A stretch of 64,000 bases of DNA from Atopococcus tabaci (GTDB lineage: Bacteria > Bacillota > Bacilli > Lactobacillales > Carnobacteriaceae_A), in assembly GCA_030535975.1 (NCBI GenBank), contig JAUNQW010000001.1, positions 62,001-126,000 of the forward strand. Direction: 5' to 3'. The position numbers and the translations under genes are program-made. Positions 47,400 to 56,943 of the stretch are shown piece by piece. The stretch's first letter is position 1. Every line of letters begins with the position of its first letter. The notes beneath the pieces were generated by a model. The model was not told where the DNA came from, searched no databases, and worked only from the letters and a program-made list of their open reading frames with translations.

Positions 47400-48674
47400 T
47401 TATTCGTTTTCTTGAGATTCGCTGCTTTCAGACTCCTCGGAATCTGCTGTCTCTTTTTCTTCATCATTACTCTCAGGCGCATAATCGACCCCGGTCGTAT
47501 ATTGATTGGATGCATCCCACAATAAGAACTCATGGATATCATTATCACTTAAAGCTCTGACCTGGTCTTCGACAGCTTGGGCATCATATTCCATGTACAT
47601 CCCCGCGCCGAGATAAGAGGCGGTGAAGTCCTGCAGCCAAGGTCTTGAAGTCGGCGGATTTTCCAGCTGATTCAAGGTTTCTTTTTCCAGTTGAATATAA
47701 CGGTCAGTTAATTCATAAGGATACAGATCCGGAGCCGGCAGATCAAAATGGCCCGGTCCCCAATGACTCGGATAAATCATGGAAGAGATGACATCCACGT
47801 GTTGAGAGATTTCAAGGAAATTCTGGCCGATACCTGATGCTTCATCAATAGTAGCCGTGTAACCAAAGATATCTACAGCTACATCCACTCCGTAAGGCTT
47901 CAACTCTTCACTGGCATACTCCACAAAGTCAGAGATAGCTGAGACACGGTAATCCGATTCATCTGCTTCTAAGTCTGCATAGTCGCCCATGTCAAACTGC
48001 AAATCTCCGGCCATATTCTCAAAGCCTTCAGGGAAGCGGACATAGTCAAATTGGATTTCTTTGAAGCCCATTTTAGCAGCTTCTTTAGCTACTTCAATAT
48101 TATAATCCCACACTTCTTTCAAATAAGGACTGACAAAAGCTTCCCCGTTGGAATCCTTCCAGATACTGCCGTCAGCCTGGCGGAAAGAATATTCCGGATG
48201 CTGTTCTGCTAAGACGGTGTCCTTGAAGGCTACGATACGGGCAATCGGATAGATCTGATTTTCTTCCATATGATCGATCAAGTCTTCCGCTTCCATCAGA
48301 GGATTAGTATTGCTTTGAATGAGCTCATGATCACTTTCAAAGTCAAAGAGGATGTTTCCGTGATCCTCCTTGACGTCGATGACCATGGCATTTAAGTCGG
48401 TCTCGTTAACGAATTGGGTCAAGCCCTCCATAGCCTCACCGGCTGCGGAAGAACCTGTCAGATAAATTCCTTTAACACCGTCTTCCGGATAAGGTATATC
48501 GACACCATCATCAAAAACGAACTTTTTAGGGTATTCATCCGGCACCTGGAGGATAGGGCCCGATCGCATAGTCAACGGTCCTTCACTTTCCTGTGCCGCT
48601 GCCATCTGGCCGGGTAAGCCGGCCTGCAGGAGCAGGAGAGCAGATGCAGCGAGAGATATTATTTTTTTATTCAT
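47400..48674 (-). CDS. Secreted putative glycoside hydrolase (DUF4015)
   Basis: 424 aa. A signal peptide (MNKKIISLAASALLLLQAG...AAAQ, cut near residue 28) leads to a TIM-barrel-like DUF4015 domain. It shows VKGIYLTGSSA, AMVIDVKEDHGNILF, IYPIARIVAFKD, GFKEIQFDYVRFPEG and VDVFGYTA-like strands with conserved Asp/Glu. The family is called a putative glycosidase, but the substrate is unknown. The tail is acidic and Ser-rich (last 25 residues). AGGTG before the ATG at 48674 sets the start. It is 12 nt from the lipoprotein gene upstream and likely forms an operon with it. Confidence 0.85.
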   Translation of the reverse strand: MNKKIISLAASALLLLQAGLPGQMAAAQESEGPLTMRSGPILQVPDEYPKKFVFDDGVDIPYPEDGVKGIYLTGSSAAGEAMEGLTQFVNETDLNAMVIDVKEDHGNILFDFESDHELIQSNTNPLMEAEDLIDHMEENQIYPIARIVAFKDTVLAEQHPEYSFRQADGSIWKDSNGEAFVSPYLKEVWDYNIEVAKEAAKMGFKEIQFDYVRFPEGFENMAGDLQFDMGDYADLEADESDYRVSAISDFVEYASEELKPYGVDVAVDIFGYTATIDEASGIGQNFLEISQHVDVISSMIYPSHWGPGHFDLPAPDLYPYELTDRYIQLEKETLNQLENPPTSRPWLQDFTASYLGAGMYMEYDAQAVEDQVRALSDNDIHEFLLWDASNQYTTGVDYAPESNDEEKETADSEESESSESQENE

Positions 48675-48686
48675 TTTATATTTCAC

Positions 48687-49337
48687 CTAATTTCCACCAT
48701 CCAACTGGTCCTGCGCTGTTTCCAAAGCAGCTGTTGCGGACGCATCTAATTCGACCAGGACCTTGTTTAAGGTCTGCTCTATTTCGATTAATCGCTGGTC
48801 TTGTTCTGCCATTTCCTGAATACCTCGGATGAAACTTTCATAGTCAGCCTCCGGTCCGGCCAGTGAGGTAAAATAGTCCGTCTGAGCCTGGAGCAGAGGC
48901 TCATATTCATTGATATAAGTTTCCAGTTGATCGATAGCCGCCTGCATATCTTCATGCATAGCTGTCACAGATTCCCTGTCCAGAGCATCAAAATTTAACT
49001 CCTGGACATTCGTATAAGTATTTTTCAATTCGTTTGTCTGGGAGCGGATCGTCTCTAAAGCAGCTTGTCTGTTTTCAAGATTTTGAAAAACTGGAGCACT
49101 TTGATTCTGAAAGCTTTCCAACTCTTCATCATTGTTGAGAGCTTCTGTAAATTGATTTTGCAAGTTCGCTTCTTCTTCTTTGATCGTATTGAATTCTGAA
49201 ATGATATTAGAAGCATGAGCATCTGCATTTTCAGCAGCATTGATGACATTTTCTTCTTCACGTGCACAAGCCCCGATGATTAGCATTAAACCGATTAAAA
49301 GAATTCCTTTGAATGAATTCATAGTATTTGAAAACAT
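48687..49337 (-). CDS. YkyA-like cell-wall lipoprotein
   Basis: 216 aa. A lipoprotein signal ends in LIIGAC (lipobox, lipidated Cys near 24). A long, mostly helical, Glu/Gln/Asn-rich coiled-coil body follows, matching the 'putative cell-wall binding lipoprotein' YkyA group; the function is unknown. AAGGAGAG precedes the ATG. It is transcribed with the DUF4015 protein. The signal peptidase II that would process it, lspA, is divergent next door. Confidence 0.75.
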   Translation of the reverse strand: MFSNTMNSFKGILLIGLMLIIGACAREEENVINAAENADAHASNIISEFNTIKEEEANLQNQFTEALNNDEELESFQNQSAPVFQNLENRQAALETIRSQTNELKNTYTNVQELNFDALDRESVTAMHEDMQAAIDQLETYINEYEPLLQAQTDYFTSLAGPEADYESFIRGIQEMAEQDQRLIEIEQTLNKVLVELDASATAALETAQDQLDGGN

Positions 49338-49480
49338 ATGTACTCTCCTTAAGTTCTGTTAATTCCTTATAAATTTTAACACATTTGGCAAGAATACTAA
49401 AGAGTCAGCTGTTTTTATTGTACTATTCAGCCGGATATTTTTGTTATACTAAGCTAGACTAAAAAATGAGGTGTAAGTGC

Positions 49481-49942
49481 ATGAAATATTATCTGCTGAG
49501 TTTTATTATTGTTATCGTTGATCAACTAAGTAAATACCTGACCACCGCTTATATAGAGTTGGGGGAACAGGTGGAAGGGCTGCCGGGTCTTTTGTCCATC
49601 ACCCACATTCATAATACCGGTGCGGCATGGAGTATCTTGGAAGGTCAGATGTGGTTTTTTTACATCGTTACGGTCATCGTCGCCCTTATGATTATTTATT
49701 ATATGCAGCAAACAAAAAATCAACCCCTGCTTCAGACAGGCCTGGCGTTTATTTTAGGGGGAGCTGTCGGGAATTTCATCGATCGTCTCCTGCATCAGTA
49801 TGTGATCGATATGATTCAACTTGATTTTATTGATTTCCCTATTTTTAATATTGCTGACATGGCTTTAACTGTCGGTGTCATCCTCTTATTTATTCAATAT
49901 ATTTTCTTTGATCGTGAAGAAAAAGAAAGCAAGGAAAATTAA
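49481..49942 (+). CDS. lspA: Lipoprotein signal peptidase (signal peptidase II)
   Basis: 153 aa, four-helix membrane aspartic protease that cuts prolipoproteins before the lipid-modified Cys. The start VIVDQLSKYL, then HNTGAAWSI, GGAVGNFIDRLLHQYVIDM (first catalytic Asp) and FNIADMALTVGV (second catalytic Asp) are intact. The ATG at 49481 has GAGGTGTAAG in front; a start five codons earlier has none. The next gene starts directly after its stop. Confidence 0.95.
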   Translation: MKYYLLSFIIVIVDQLSKYLTTAYIELGEQVEGLPGLLSITHIHNTGAAWSILEGQMWFFYIVTVIVALMIIYYMQQTKNQPLLQTGLAFILGGAVGNFIDRLLHQYVIDMIQLDFIDFPIFNIADMALTVGVILLFIQYIFFDREEKESKEN

Positions 49943-50836
49943 ATGGAAATTTATGAATTTGAAGTAAAAGAAGACGAAGGACGTCTGGATAAGTTTTTAA
50001 CTCAACATATCAATGAAATATCCCGATCCAAAATCCAGGAAGCCATCAAAAACGGCCAGGTTCTGGTTAACAATGAATCGGTCAAGGCGAATTATAAATT
50101 GAAAAAAGAAGATCAGGTGTGGATGGAATATGAAGAGGAAGTCCTGGAGCTTGTGAGTGAAGAAATTCCGCTGGATATTTTATATGAAGATGAAGCTCTT
50201 TTTGTCTTAAATAAGCCGGCCGGTCTGGTGATGCACCCGGCACCGGGCCATCCGAAGGGGACTTTGGTCAACCGCCTGCTTGCTCATACCCGCCAGCTTT
50301 CTGATATCAACGGAGAGTTCCGGCCGGGCATCGTCCACCGCCTGGATAAGGATACATCGGGTGTTCTTCTGGTGGCTAAAACAAATGAGGCCCATGAAGA
50401 TTTAGCCCGGCAGTTCAAAGAAAATCTTCCCTTAAGAGAATACACAGCTCTCGTGCACGGCCATATGGAATCTCCTCAGGGCACTATCGATATGCCTCTG
50501 GCCAGAGATCCTCACAACCGCATCAAGTTCGCAGTTCAGGTCGGGGGTAAAGCTTCGATCACCCATTTCAAGGTGGAAAAGGAGTTTAAGTCACTGACCT
50601 TGCTCAAGGTTCGATTAGAAACAGGAAGGACTCATCAAATCCGTGTCCATCTGAGTCATTTAAAGCATCCGGTTTATGGGGATCACTTTTACGGCTCTCC
50701 TCAAAAATTGGAGGGGGACCGTTACTGTCTTCATGCAAAAAAGGTAGGTTTCTATCATCCCGTCAGCCGGGAGTGGCTTGAATTTGAATCGGAATTACCT
50801 GATTTCTTCCAGGAAATTTTAGATGAAACCCTATAA
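49943..50836 (+). CDS. RluD-family 23S rRNA pseudouridine synthase
   Basis: 297 aa. An N-terminal S4 RNA-binding domain (GRLDKFLTQHINEISRSKIQ, residues 14-75) is followed by a catalytic RluA/RluD domain with the HRLDKDTSGVLLVAK motif (catalytic Asp) and LETGRTHQIRVH. It probably modifies 23S rRNA as RluD does; the exact site cannot be read. It sits directly after lspA with 0 nt between, the common lspA-rluD order in Firmicutes (ylyB). Confidence 0.9.
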   Translation: MEIYEFEVKEDEGRLDKFLTQHINEISRSKIQEAIKNGQVLVNNESVKANYKLKKEDQVWMEYEEEVLELVSEEIPLDILYEDEALFVLNKPAGLVMHPAPGHPKGTLVNRLLAHTRQLSDINGEFRPGIVHRLDKDTSGVLLVAKTNEAHEDLARQFKENLPLREYTALVHGHMESPQGTIDMPLARDPHNRIKFAVQVGGKASITHFKVEKEFKSLTLLKVRLETGRTHQIRVHLSHLKHPVYGDHFYGSPQKLEGDRYCLHAKKVGFYHPVSREWLEFESELPDFFQEILDETL

Positions 50837-50842
50837 AAAAAT

Positions 50843-50885
50843 AAGAGGTCCAATGATTGATAGAATTCAACCATTGGACCTTTTG
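50843..50885. terminator. Bidirectional terminator between the rluD-like gene and rqcH
   Basis: AGGTCCAATG pairs with CATTGGACCT over a 16-nt loop that contains GAATTC; A-rich left and T-rich right sides. Confidence 0.85.
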
Positions 50886-52601
50886 TTAATCTTCTTTAAT
50901 TTTTCTTTGGTCGATCACTCTTTTACTTGGCGTGACGAAGCTTGTTTTATGATTGTCATAGATGACAAAACCAGGCTTGGCTCCCTTGGGTTTACGGACC
51001 TGCTTGACCTCTACATAATCAACAGGGACATTGGAAGAAGCCTGGGCCTTGGAATGATAAGCAGCGATTTCAGCAGCTTCCTGGACAGCCTGATCGCTGG
51101 GCTGATCGGTGTGTAAAATCACATGGGAGCCGGGTATGTCTTTCGTATGGAACCAATAATGATTTTTATTAGCTGTCTTCATCGTCAATTCATCATTTTG
51201 GCGGTTGTTCCTGCCGACTGAGACAGAAACTCCATCCGATGTCACATAAGCATGAGCTTTGGCTTTTTGTGTTCTCTTCTTCTTTTTCTTCTTCCTTTTT
51301 TGCCTGATATAGCCTTCAGCTATCAGCTCTTCACGGATATCTTCGATATCTTCCGGCTGGGCCAGATCAAGCTGGGTCTGGACGGACTCCCAGTAGTCCA
51401 GTTCCTGCCGGGTAGAGACGATCAGCTGACTTAAATGACTGCGGCGGTTTTTCAACTTTTGGTAATTTGAAAAAAGAGACTGGGCATTTTCGGCAGGTGA
51501 TTTTTGAGGATCTAATTCAATCTGAATTTCCTTTTCGTCATCATAAAAGTTCGGCAGAGTAATTTCTTCCATTCCTGCTTGGACCTGGTGCATGTAGGCG
51601 GTTAACACTTCGCCTTTAATCCGCCAGTCATCAGCGGTTTCCGTTTCTGCATATTCTTCTTCTTGTTTTTGAAGCTTCTTCCTGTTCTTTTTAATTTCAT
51701 TTTTTACCAAAGTGTCCAGTTCACGCGACATTTGATGGGCTCGATCTTTACTCGCTTTATCACTGTAAAAAGCATCCAGTAACTCACTCAGCGAAGGATA
51801 ACTTTGAGATTCTAAGTCCTCATAGATTTGGAAAGGAAGGGGCGTGAAATAAGACTTGGTCTGATCAAAGTACTGGCAGGGAGAATACTCGGGGTTTGTC
51901 AATTTCTTTTCCAACTGCTCAAGCGTTTCAGGGACCTGGATAGCCATCTGACCACTTCTCAGAGCGATTTCCCTGGCGGTATCCCGGCCGATTCCCTGGC
52001 AGGTTTCCATAATTTGATTACCCAAAGCATCTTTTTGAGAGTTTTTTAACGCGGCGACCAAAGTCTCTGCTTCGACATCAAAGGGATTGAATTTATCTTG
52101 GGCCGGCGCCGGTTTGAATTCAGCTCCCGGCAAAAGCGTGCGGTAGGAATTGACCGCAGGGGGAACATGGCGGAGGCTCTCTAATATTCTGCCTTCTGCC
52201 TGGTCGATCAGTATGATATTGCTGTGTCTGCCCATGAGCTCACAAATCAGAATTAATTCTTTTTCATCTCCCAATTCATCTCTATTTTGAAAATGGAAAT
52301 GGACGATCCGGTCATTCTCATATTGCTCAATTCTTTCCAGAACGGCCCGGTTGAGATATTTGCGCAGGACCATGACAAATTGGGGCGGCTGCATCGGATT
52401 TTGATAAGAAAGATGGGTCAAATGAATCCGGGCATACTGGGGGTGGGCGGAAAGTAAGAGGCTGTAGTTTTTTCTCTGGTTGCGAATCGTTATGACAGCC
52501 TCATTTTCAAAGGGCTGATCAACCTTGTTAATTCTTCCTCCAGCTAAGGCTTGATCCAGCTCATTAACAACAGCACGTGTAAAAACTCCGTCAAAAGACA
52601 T
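50886..52601 (-). CDS. rqcH: RqcH (Rqc2/NFACT homologue, fibronectin-binding FbpA family)
   Basis: 571 aa. RqcH binds stalled 50S subunits and adds C-terminal Ala tails to mark stuck chains for decay; older literature calls it a fibronectin-binding protein. The NFACT-N domain (MSFDGVFTRAVVNELD) and the HhH region are followed by a coiled-coil middle (about 300-430). A Lys-rich patch and the NFACT-R domain (NHYWFHTKDIPGSHVIL, with the conserved Asp/Arg-type site) end it. I start at the ATG 52599-52601 behind AAAGGAGC; 25 further codons upstream are unsupported. Gene alone on its strand. Confidence 0.93.
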   Translation of the reverse strand: MSFDGVFTRAVVNELDQALAGGRINKVDQPFENEAVITIRNQRKNYSLLLSAHPQYARIHLTHLSYQNPMQPPQFVMVLRKYLNRAVLERIEQYENDRIVHFHFQNRDELGDEKELILICELMGRHSNIILIDQAEGRILESLRHVPPAVNSYRTLLPGAEFKPAPAQDKFNPFDVEAETLVAALKNSQKDALGNQIMETCQGIGRDTAREIALRSGQMAIQVPETLEQLEKKLTNPEYSPCQYFDQTKSYFTPLPFQIYEDLESQSYPSLSELLDAFYSDKASKDRAHQMSRELDTLVKNEIKKNRKKLQKQEEEYAETETADDWRIKGEVLTAYMHQVQAGMEEITLPNFYDDEKEIQIELDPQKSPAENAQSLFSNYQKLKNRRSHLSQLIVSTRQELDYWESVQTQLDLAQPEDIEDIREELIAEGYIRQKRKKKKKKRTQKAKAHAYVTSDGVSVSVGRNNRQNDELTMKTANKNHYWFHTKDIPGSHVILHTDQPSDQAVQEAAEIAAYHSKAQASSNVPVDYVEVKQVRKPKGAKPGFVIYDNHKTSFVTPSKRVIDQRKIKED

Positions 52602-52669
52602 TCTCGTGCTCCTTTCATTTATTAGGATGGTGGTTATACAATACTTGATTCTAACATTCTCAGCCTTTC

Positions 52670-52697
52670 TTGACAAATAAGCTTAAATCTATAATAT
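52670..52697 (+). promoter_or_regulatory. Promoter of the ABC transporter operon
   Basis: A consensus TTGACA (52670-52675), 16-nt spacer, and TAATAT (52692-52697). The leader is only about 35 nt, so there is no T-box in front of this operon. Confidence 0.65.
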
Positions 52698-52740
52698 GAT
52701 TGATAAGTATTTTACTTTTGGATAAGAAAAGAGGTCAACA

Positions 52741-53790
52741 ATGAAAAGACTCATCGCTTCTTTTTCAGTTTTGTTTTTATTTTTAGTTTTTGGTGCTGTT
52801 TACTACTATACGTCTAATCCAATGGAAACAGATGAAAATCAAGTCACCAGCGCAGGCGACGGGCAGGAAACAGAAGATTTAATCCAAGTTGGTTTGATCC
52901 AGTTCATTTCCCACGACTCACTTGATGCCATCTCTCAAGGAGCCATCGATGCTTTAAGTGACTATGACTATGTCGATGAGGAGACGATCAGTCTGGACCT
53001 GCAAAATGGTCAAGGCGACCAGAGTAACCTGAGTTCGATCTCTACTCAATTTGTGAATGGTGAGATGGACCTCATCATAGCAGTAGCCACTCCTGCTGCT
53101 CAGGCGGCGGCCAATGCCACTGGTGAGATTCCTATCGTTTTAGCCGGGATCACTGATCCGGAAGCTGCAGGTCTTGTCGCAAGCAACGAGCAGCCCGAGA
53201 CAAATGTTTCCGGAGTAAGTGATATGACTCCGGTGGCTGAGCAGCTGGAATTAATCCGTCAGCTTCATCCAGAGGCTGAAAAGTTAGGGGTTATCTATGC
53301 TTCCTCTGAAGTGAATGGACAAATCCAGGCGGACTTAGCTGAAGAACTGGCTGCGGATTACGGCTTTACACCTGTGATCCAGACTGTTTCTTCTACCAAT
53401 GATGTCAACCAGGTCTCTCAGCAGCTGGCTGAGGAAGTCGATGTGATGTGGATACCGAATGACAATATCGTTGCCAGTGCTTTTCCTACAGTGATAGAAA
53501 ATGCCAGCGCAGCCGGTGTGGCTGTGTATCCTGCAGTGGATATAATGGTTGCCCAAGGTGGACTTGCTACTATCGGGATCAACCAATATCAATTAGGCTA
53601 TCAAGCAGGGATGATGGCCGTCCGTGTGCTGCAAGACGGCACAGACCTTTCGACAACGCCGGTGGAGCAGGCCAGTCAATTTGATTTAGTGATTAATTTT
53701 GAACAAGCTGAGCGATTAAATGTGGATATACCGGATGAGATGGCAGAAGAAGCCATCGATGCTGCAAGCTTAGAAAGTGGGGATGACTAA
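52741..53790 (+). CDS. ABC transporter substrate-binding protein (TrpX-like, COG2984 type)
   Basis: 349 aa, type I periplasmic-binding fold. It shows VGLIQFISHDSLDAISQGAIDAL, IAVATPAAQAAANAT, IPIVLAGITDPEAAGL, VGVIYASSE-like and QGGLATIGINQYQLGYQAG. Such proteins bind aromatic amino acids in streptococci (TrpX), but the ligand here is unproven. The N-terminus has one hydrophobic segment (7-24) with no lipobox Cys. The protein must therefore be held by an uncleaved anchor or be released. It is followed by its permease with a 1-nt overlap. Confidence 0.85.
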   Translation: MKRLIASFSVLFLFLVFGAVYYYTSNPMETDENQVTSAGDGQETEDLIQVGLIQFISHDSLDAISQGAIDALSDYDYVDEETISLDLQNGQGDQSNLSSISTQFVNGEMDLIIAVATPAAQAAANATGEIPIVLAGITDPEAAGLVASNEQPETNVSGVSDMTPVAEQLELIRQLHPEAEKLGVIYASSEVNGQIQADLAEELAADYGFTPVIQTVSSTNDVNQVSQQLAEEVDVMWIPNDNIVASAFPTVIENASAAGVAVYPAVDIMVAQGGLATIGINQYQLGYQAGMMAVRVLQDGTDLSTTPVEQASQFDLVINFEQAERLNVDIPDEMAEEAIDAASLESGDD

Positions 53791-54674
53791 TGACGATAGC
53801 ACTTGGAGCCATTGCAGAAGGACTCTTGTGGACCTTTATGGCGGTGGGTATCTTTATTTCCTTTAGAATTTTGAAACGTCCGGACCTAACCTCAGAAGGG
53901 TCCTTTCCTTTAGGAGCAGCCGTAGCTTCTATCCTTATTGTCAACGGTGTCAATCCTTTTCTGGCCACTTTAGGCGCTTTTCTGGCAGGGGCCCTAGCTG
54001 GATTTGTCACTGGTCTTTTGATGACCAAGCTGCAGATCCCCGGTCTGCTTGCCGGTATTTTAGTCATGACGGCCTTATATTCGATCAATCTAAGGATCAT
54101 GGGCAAGTCGAATCTCAGTTTAATCAATGCGCCCCGCCTGACCACTTTCTTGAGTGACTATATCGATTTACCGCCATTTTACAATACGATTATTATAGCT
54201 TTAATCATCTTGGCTGTGATCATTTTTCTTGTGAGTCATTTTTTCAAGACAGAATACGGCCAGTCGATTATCGCTACAGGTGACAATGAGCATATGGCTC
54301 GCTCGATGGGAATTAATACAGATACTATGAAGATCATCGGCTTAAGCCTGGCCAATGGCTTAGTCGGTTTATCCGGCGGGCTCATCAGTCAGTTCAATGG
54401 TTATGCGGATATTTCAATGGGAATAGGAACCTTAGTCATCGGACTTGCTGGAATTTTGATTGCAGAGACTTTTATTCCCAACTTAAATATGTCCATGCGC
54501 TATGTATCTTTACCTATCGGGGCAATCGCTTACCGTTTGATTATAGCTTTAGTGCTGGCCTTTGGTATGCAGCCGAATGACTTAAAAGTTATTTCAGCAG
54601 TCGTTTTAGGTGTCTTAATTGCTATGCCAAATTTATTAAACAGTCGCACTGAGCCCTTTTCGGCTAGAAAGTAG
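53790..54674 (+). CDS. ABC transporter permease (COG4120 type)
   Basis: 294 aa, about eight to nine membrane helices, BPD_transp_2-type permease. Helices include LLWTFMAVGIFISFRIL and GLSLANGLVGLSGGLISQ. It begins in the stop of the binding-protein gene (ATGA), so is translationally coupled, and is 12 nt before the ATPase gene. It probably forms a homodimer, as only one permease gene is present. Confidence 0.87.
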   Translation: MTIALGAIAEGLLWTFMAVGIFISFRILKRPDLTSEGSFPLGAAVASILIVNGVNPFLATLGAFLAGALAGFVTGLLMTKLQIPGLLAGILVMTALYSINLRIMGKSNLSLINAPRLTTFLSDYIDLPPFYNTIIIALIILAVIIFLVSHFFKTEYGQSIIATGDNEHMARSMGINTDTMKIIGLSLANGLVGLSGGLISQFNGYADISMGIGTLVIGLAGILIAETFIPNLNMSMRYVSLPIGAIAYRLIIALVLAFGMQPNDLKVISAVVLGVLIAMPNLLNSRTEPFSARK

Positions 54675-54686
54675 GGAGGATGGAAG

Positions 54687-55505
54687 ATGCAGGAAGTCCT
54701 ATTAGAATTAAAAGATGTCAATAAAATATTCAATCCCGGCAGTCAAAATGAAAAACATGTCTTACGTCAGTTGAATCTAACCGTTTTCGATGGAGACTTC
54801 ATGACAGTAATCGGTGGGAATGGTGCAGGAAAATCAACGCTTTTGAATACCGTTGCAGGGAATTTCCCCATCCAGTCCGGGCAGATTTTATTAGAAGGCC
54901 AGGCTGTCGAAAAGCAGGCAGAAGAAGTCCGGGCCCGGCACATTGCACGTGTCTTTCAAGATCCCAGCATGGGTACGGCCCCGCGCATGACAGTCGCTGA
55001 GAATCTTGCTCTAGCTTGTCGCCGCGGAGAAAAGCGTTCCTTGAAAAAAATATTAACACCAGAATTATATGCTGATTTCCAGAATATTTTATCTGACGTC
55101 GGTTTGAATTTGGACCAGCGGCTGGATGAAGATCTTGGCAATCTTTCAGGTGGGCAGAGGCAGACGATCGCTATGATCATGGCGACTATTAAAAAGCCCA
55201 AGCTCTTACTTCTGGATGAGCATGTGGCTGCCCTGGATCCGAAAGCTTCTCGTGTCGTCATGGAACTCACGAAGAGCCGCATAGAAAAAGATAATATTAC
55301 AAGCTTGATGATCACCCATAATATGCAGCATGCCATCGATTATGGGAACCGTTTAATCATGATGGATAGAGGTCAGATCATTTATGATGTCAGAGGTGAA
55401 GAAAAAGATCAGTTGACCGTGGACCGCCTGCTTGAGAAATTTATGGAACTCGGTTCTGAAGACTCCTTGACGGATAAAATGTTGATTGAATCCACGCATA
55501 AATAA
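54687..55505 (+). CDS. ABC transporter ATP-binding protein (COG1101 type)
   Basis: 272 aa ATPase that powers the transporter above. Walker A is GGNGAGKSTLLN (near residue 46), the Q-loop is VFQDPSMGT, the signature is NLSGGQRQTIAM, Walker B is LLLLDEHVAALDP, and the switch His is in MITHNM. GGAGGATGGAAG precedes the ATG. It ends the three-gene operon; gdhA has its own promoter after it. Confidence 0.92.
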   Translation: MQEVLLELKDVNKIFNPGSQNEKHVLRQLNLTVFDGDFMTVIGGNGAGKSTLLNTVAGNFPIQSGQILLEGQAVEKQAEEVRARHIARVFQDPSMGTAPRMTVAENLALACRRGEKRSLKKILTPELYADFQNILSDVGLNLDQRLDEDLGNLSGGQRQTIAMIMATIKKPKLLLLDEHVAALDPKASRVVMELTKSRIEKDNITSLMITHNMQHAIDYGNRLIMMDRGQIIYDVRGEEKDQLTVDRLLEKFMELGSEDSLTDKMLIESTHK

Positions 55506-55514
55506 AGGGCAGGA

Positions 55515-55544
55515 TTGAATATTATTACTCAGCTATTGTATAAT
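55515..55544 (+). promoter_or_regulatory. Promoter of gdhA
   Basis: TTGAAT (55515-55520), 18-nt spacer, TATAAT (55539-55544). It covers the first ATG of the long gdhA frame, so that ATG cannot be in the mRNA. Confidence 0.75.
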
Positions 55545-55575
55545 GATGAGAGATGAGAAAGAGAGTGTGAATTTC

Positions 55576-56916
55576 ATGACAGCAAAAGCCTATTGTCAGC
55601 AGTTGTTAGAGAATGTAAAAGAAAAACATCAAGACAAACCAGAATTTATTCAAGCTGTTTCAGAATTTTTAACAAGCATCGTCCCTTATTTAGACGAACA
55701 CCAGGAAATTATCGACCGCAATGTGGTGGATATTCTTTTAGAGCCGGAGCGCATCATCCAGTTCCGTATCCCTTGGCAGGATGATCGGGGAGTATGGCAG
55801 GTCAACTTAGGCTACCGTGTGCAGTACAACTCAGCCTTAGGTCCTTATAAGGGAGGGATTCGCTTCCACCCGACAGTCAATGAAAGTATTGTTCGTTTCT
55901 TAGGTTTCGAACAAATTTTTAAAAATGCCTTGACTTTCCTGCCGATCGGCGGAGGTAAAGGAGGATCTGACTTTGATCCTAAAGGAAAATCAGAAGCTGA
56001 AATCATGCGTTTCTGTCAAAGTTTTATGACAGAATTACAGAAATATATCGGTCCGGACCTGGATGTCCCGGCAGGAGATATGGGAGTAGGTGCCCGTGAA
56101 ATCGGTTACTTCTACGGCCAGTATAAACGCCTTAATCAATATGAGCCGGGCGTTTTAACTGGTAAACCGGTAAGCATGTGGGGTTCTTATGCCCGGCCTG
56201 AAGCTACAGGGTACGGCTTACTTTATATGACTGAAAACACATTAGCTGCTCATAGCGACACGATTCAAGGCAAGCGGGTGCTTATTTCCGGTAAAGGGAA
56301 TGTAGGTTACAATGCAGCTGTCAAAGCAAGAGAACTGGGCGCTGTTGTGGTAGGTATTTCCGGCTCTTCCGGTGCAGTTTATAATGAGAATGGAATTAAT
56401 TTTGATACTCTGAAAGATATGATTGACAACCGGAAAGATTTCTCAGATATGGAGCGGTCTCCCGGATCAGAATTTGTCGAGGCTAAGTCTATTTTCATGC
56501 TCGATAAGCCTTTTGATATCGCTCTGCCCTGTGCAACTCAAAATGAGATCGATGAAGAAGTGGCCAATAATATGATCAAGCAGGGCGTCAAGTATGTTTT
56601 AGAGGGCGCCAATATGCCGACCTATGATCAAGCCATCCAGCTGTTTAAAGAAAATGAAATTATTTTCGTACCCGGCAAAGCTGCCAATGCAGGCGGGGTG
56701 GCAGTATCCGCCTTGGAAATGTCACAAAACTCTCAACGTTTACAGTGGACATTTGAGGAAGTGGACAGCCAGCTGAAAGATATTATGGAAAATATTTTTG
56801 ATTTAATCAGTGAGACTGCCAGACGCTACTCTGAAGAAGGAAATTATACAGCAGGAGCCAACATTGCTGGCTTTATGCGCGTAGTAGATGCTATGCAGAT
56901 GCAGGGACTCGTTTAG
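55576..56916 (+). CDS. gdhA: NADP-specific glutamate dehydrogenase
   Basis: 446 aa, hexameric type, normal length. It aminates 2-oxoglutarate with ammonia and NADPH. Motifs are GPYKGGIRFHPTVNES, TFLPIGGGKGGSDFDPKGKS (catalytic Lys), PAGDMGVGAREIGY, and the Rossmann ISGKGNVGYNAA. The long frame begins at 55543, but that ATG lies inside the promoter -10 box. I therefore use the ATG at 55576 (MTAKAY), which has GAGAAAGAGAG upstream. The next gene starts 27 nt later with no terminator, so the two may be cotranscribed. Confidence 0.95.
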   Translation: MTAKAYCQQLLENVKEKHQDKPEFIQAVSEFLTSIVPYLDEHQEIIDRNVVDILLEPERIIQFRIPWQDDRGVWQVNLGYRVQYNSALGPYKGGIRFHPTVNESIVRFLGFEQIFKNALTFLPIGGGKGGSDFDPKGKSEAEIMRFCQSFMTELQKYIGPDLDVPAGDMGVGAREIGYFYGQYKRLNQYEPGVLTGKPVSMWGSYARPEATGYGLLYMTENTLAAHSDTIQGKRVLISGKGNVGYNAAVKARELGAVVVGISGSSGAVYNENGINFDTLKDMIDNRKDFSDMERSPGSEFVEAKSIFMLDKPFDIALPCATQNEIDEEVANNMIKQGVKYVLEGANMPTYDQAIQLFKENEIIFVPGKAANAGGVAVSALEMSQNSQRLQWTFEEVDSQLKDIMENIFDLISETARRYSEEGNYTAGANIAGFMRVVDAMQMQGLV

Positions 56917-56943
56917 TCGATTGGTTATAAAGAAGGTGATAAA

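Noticed and set aside
55543-55575. Upstream start of gdhA at 55543
   Set aside because: This ATG lies inside the TATAAT of the promoter, so it cannot be in the transcript.
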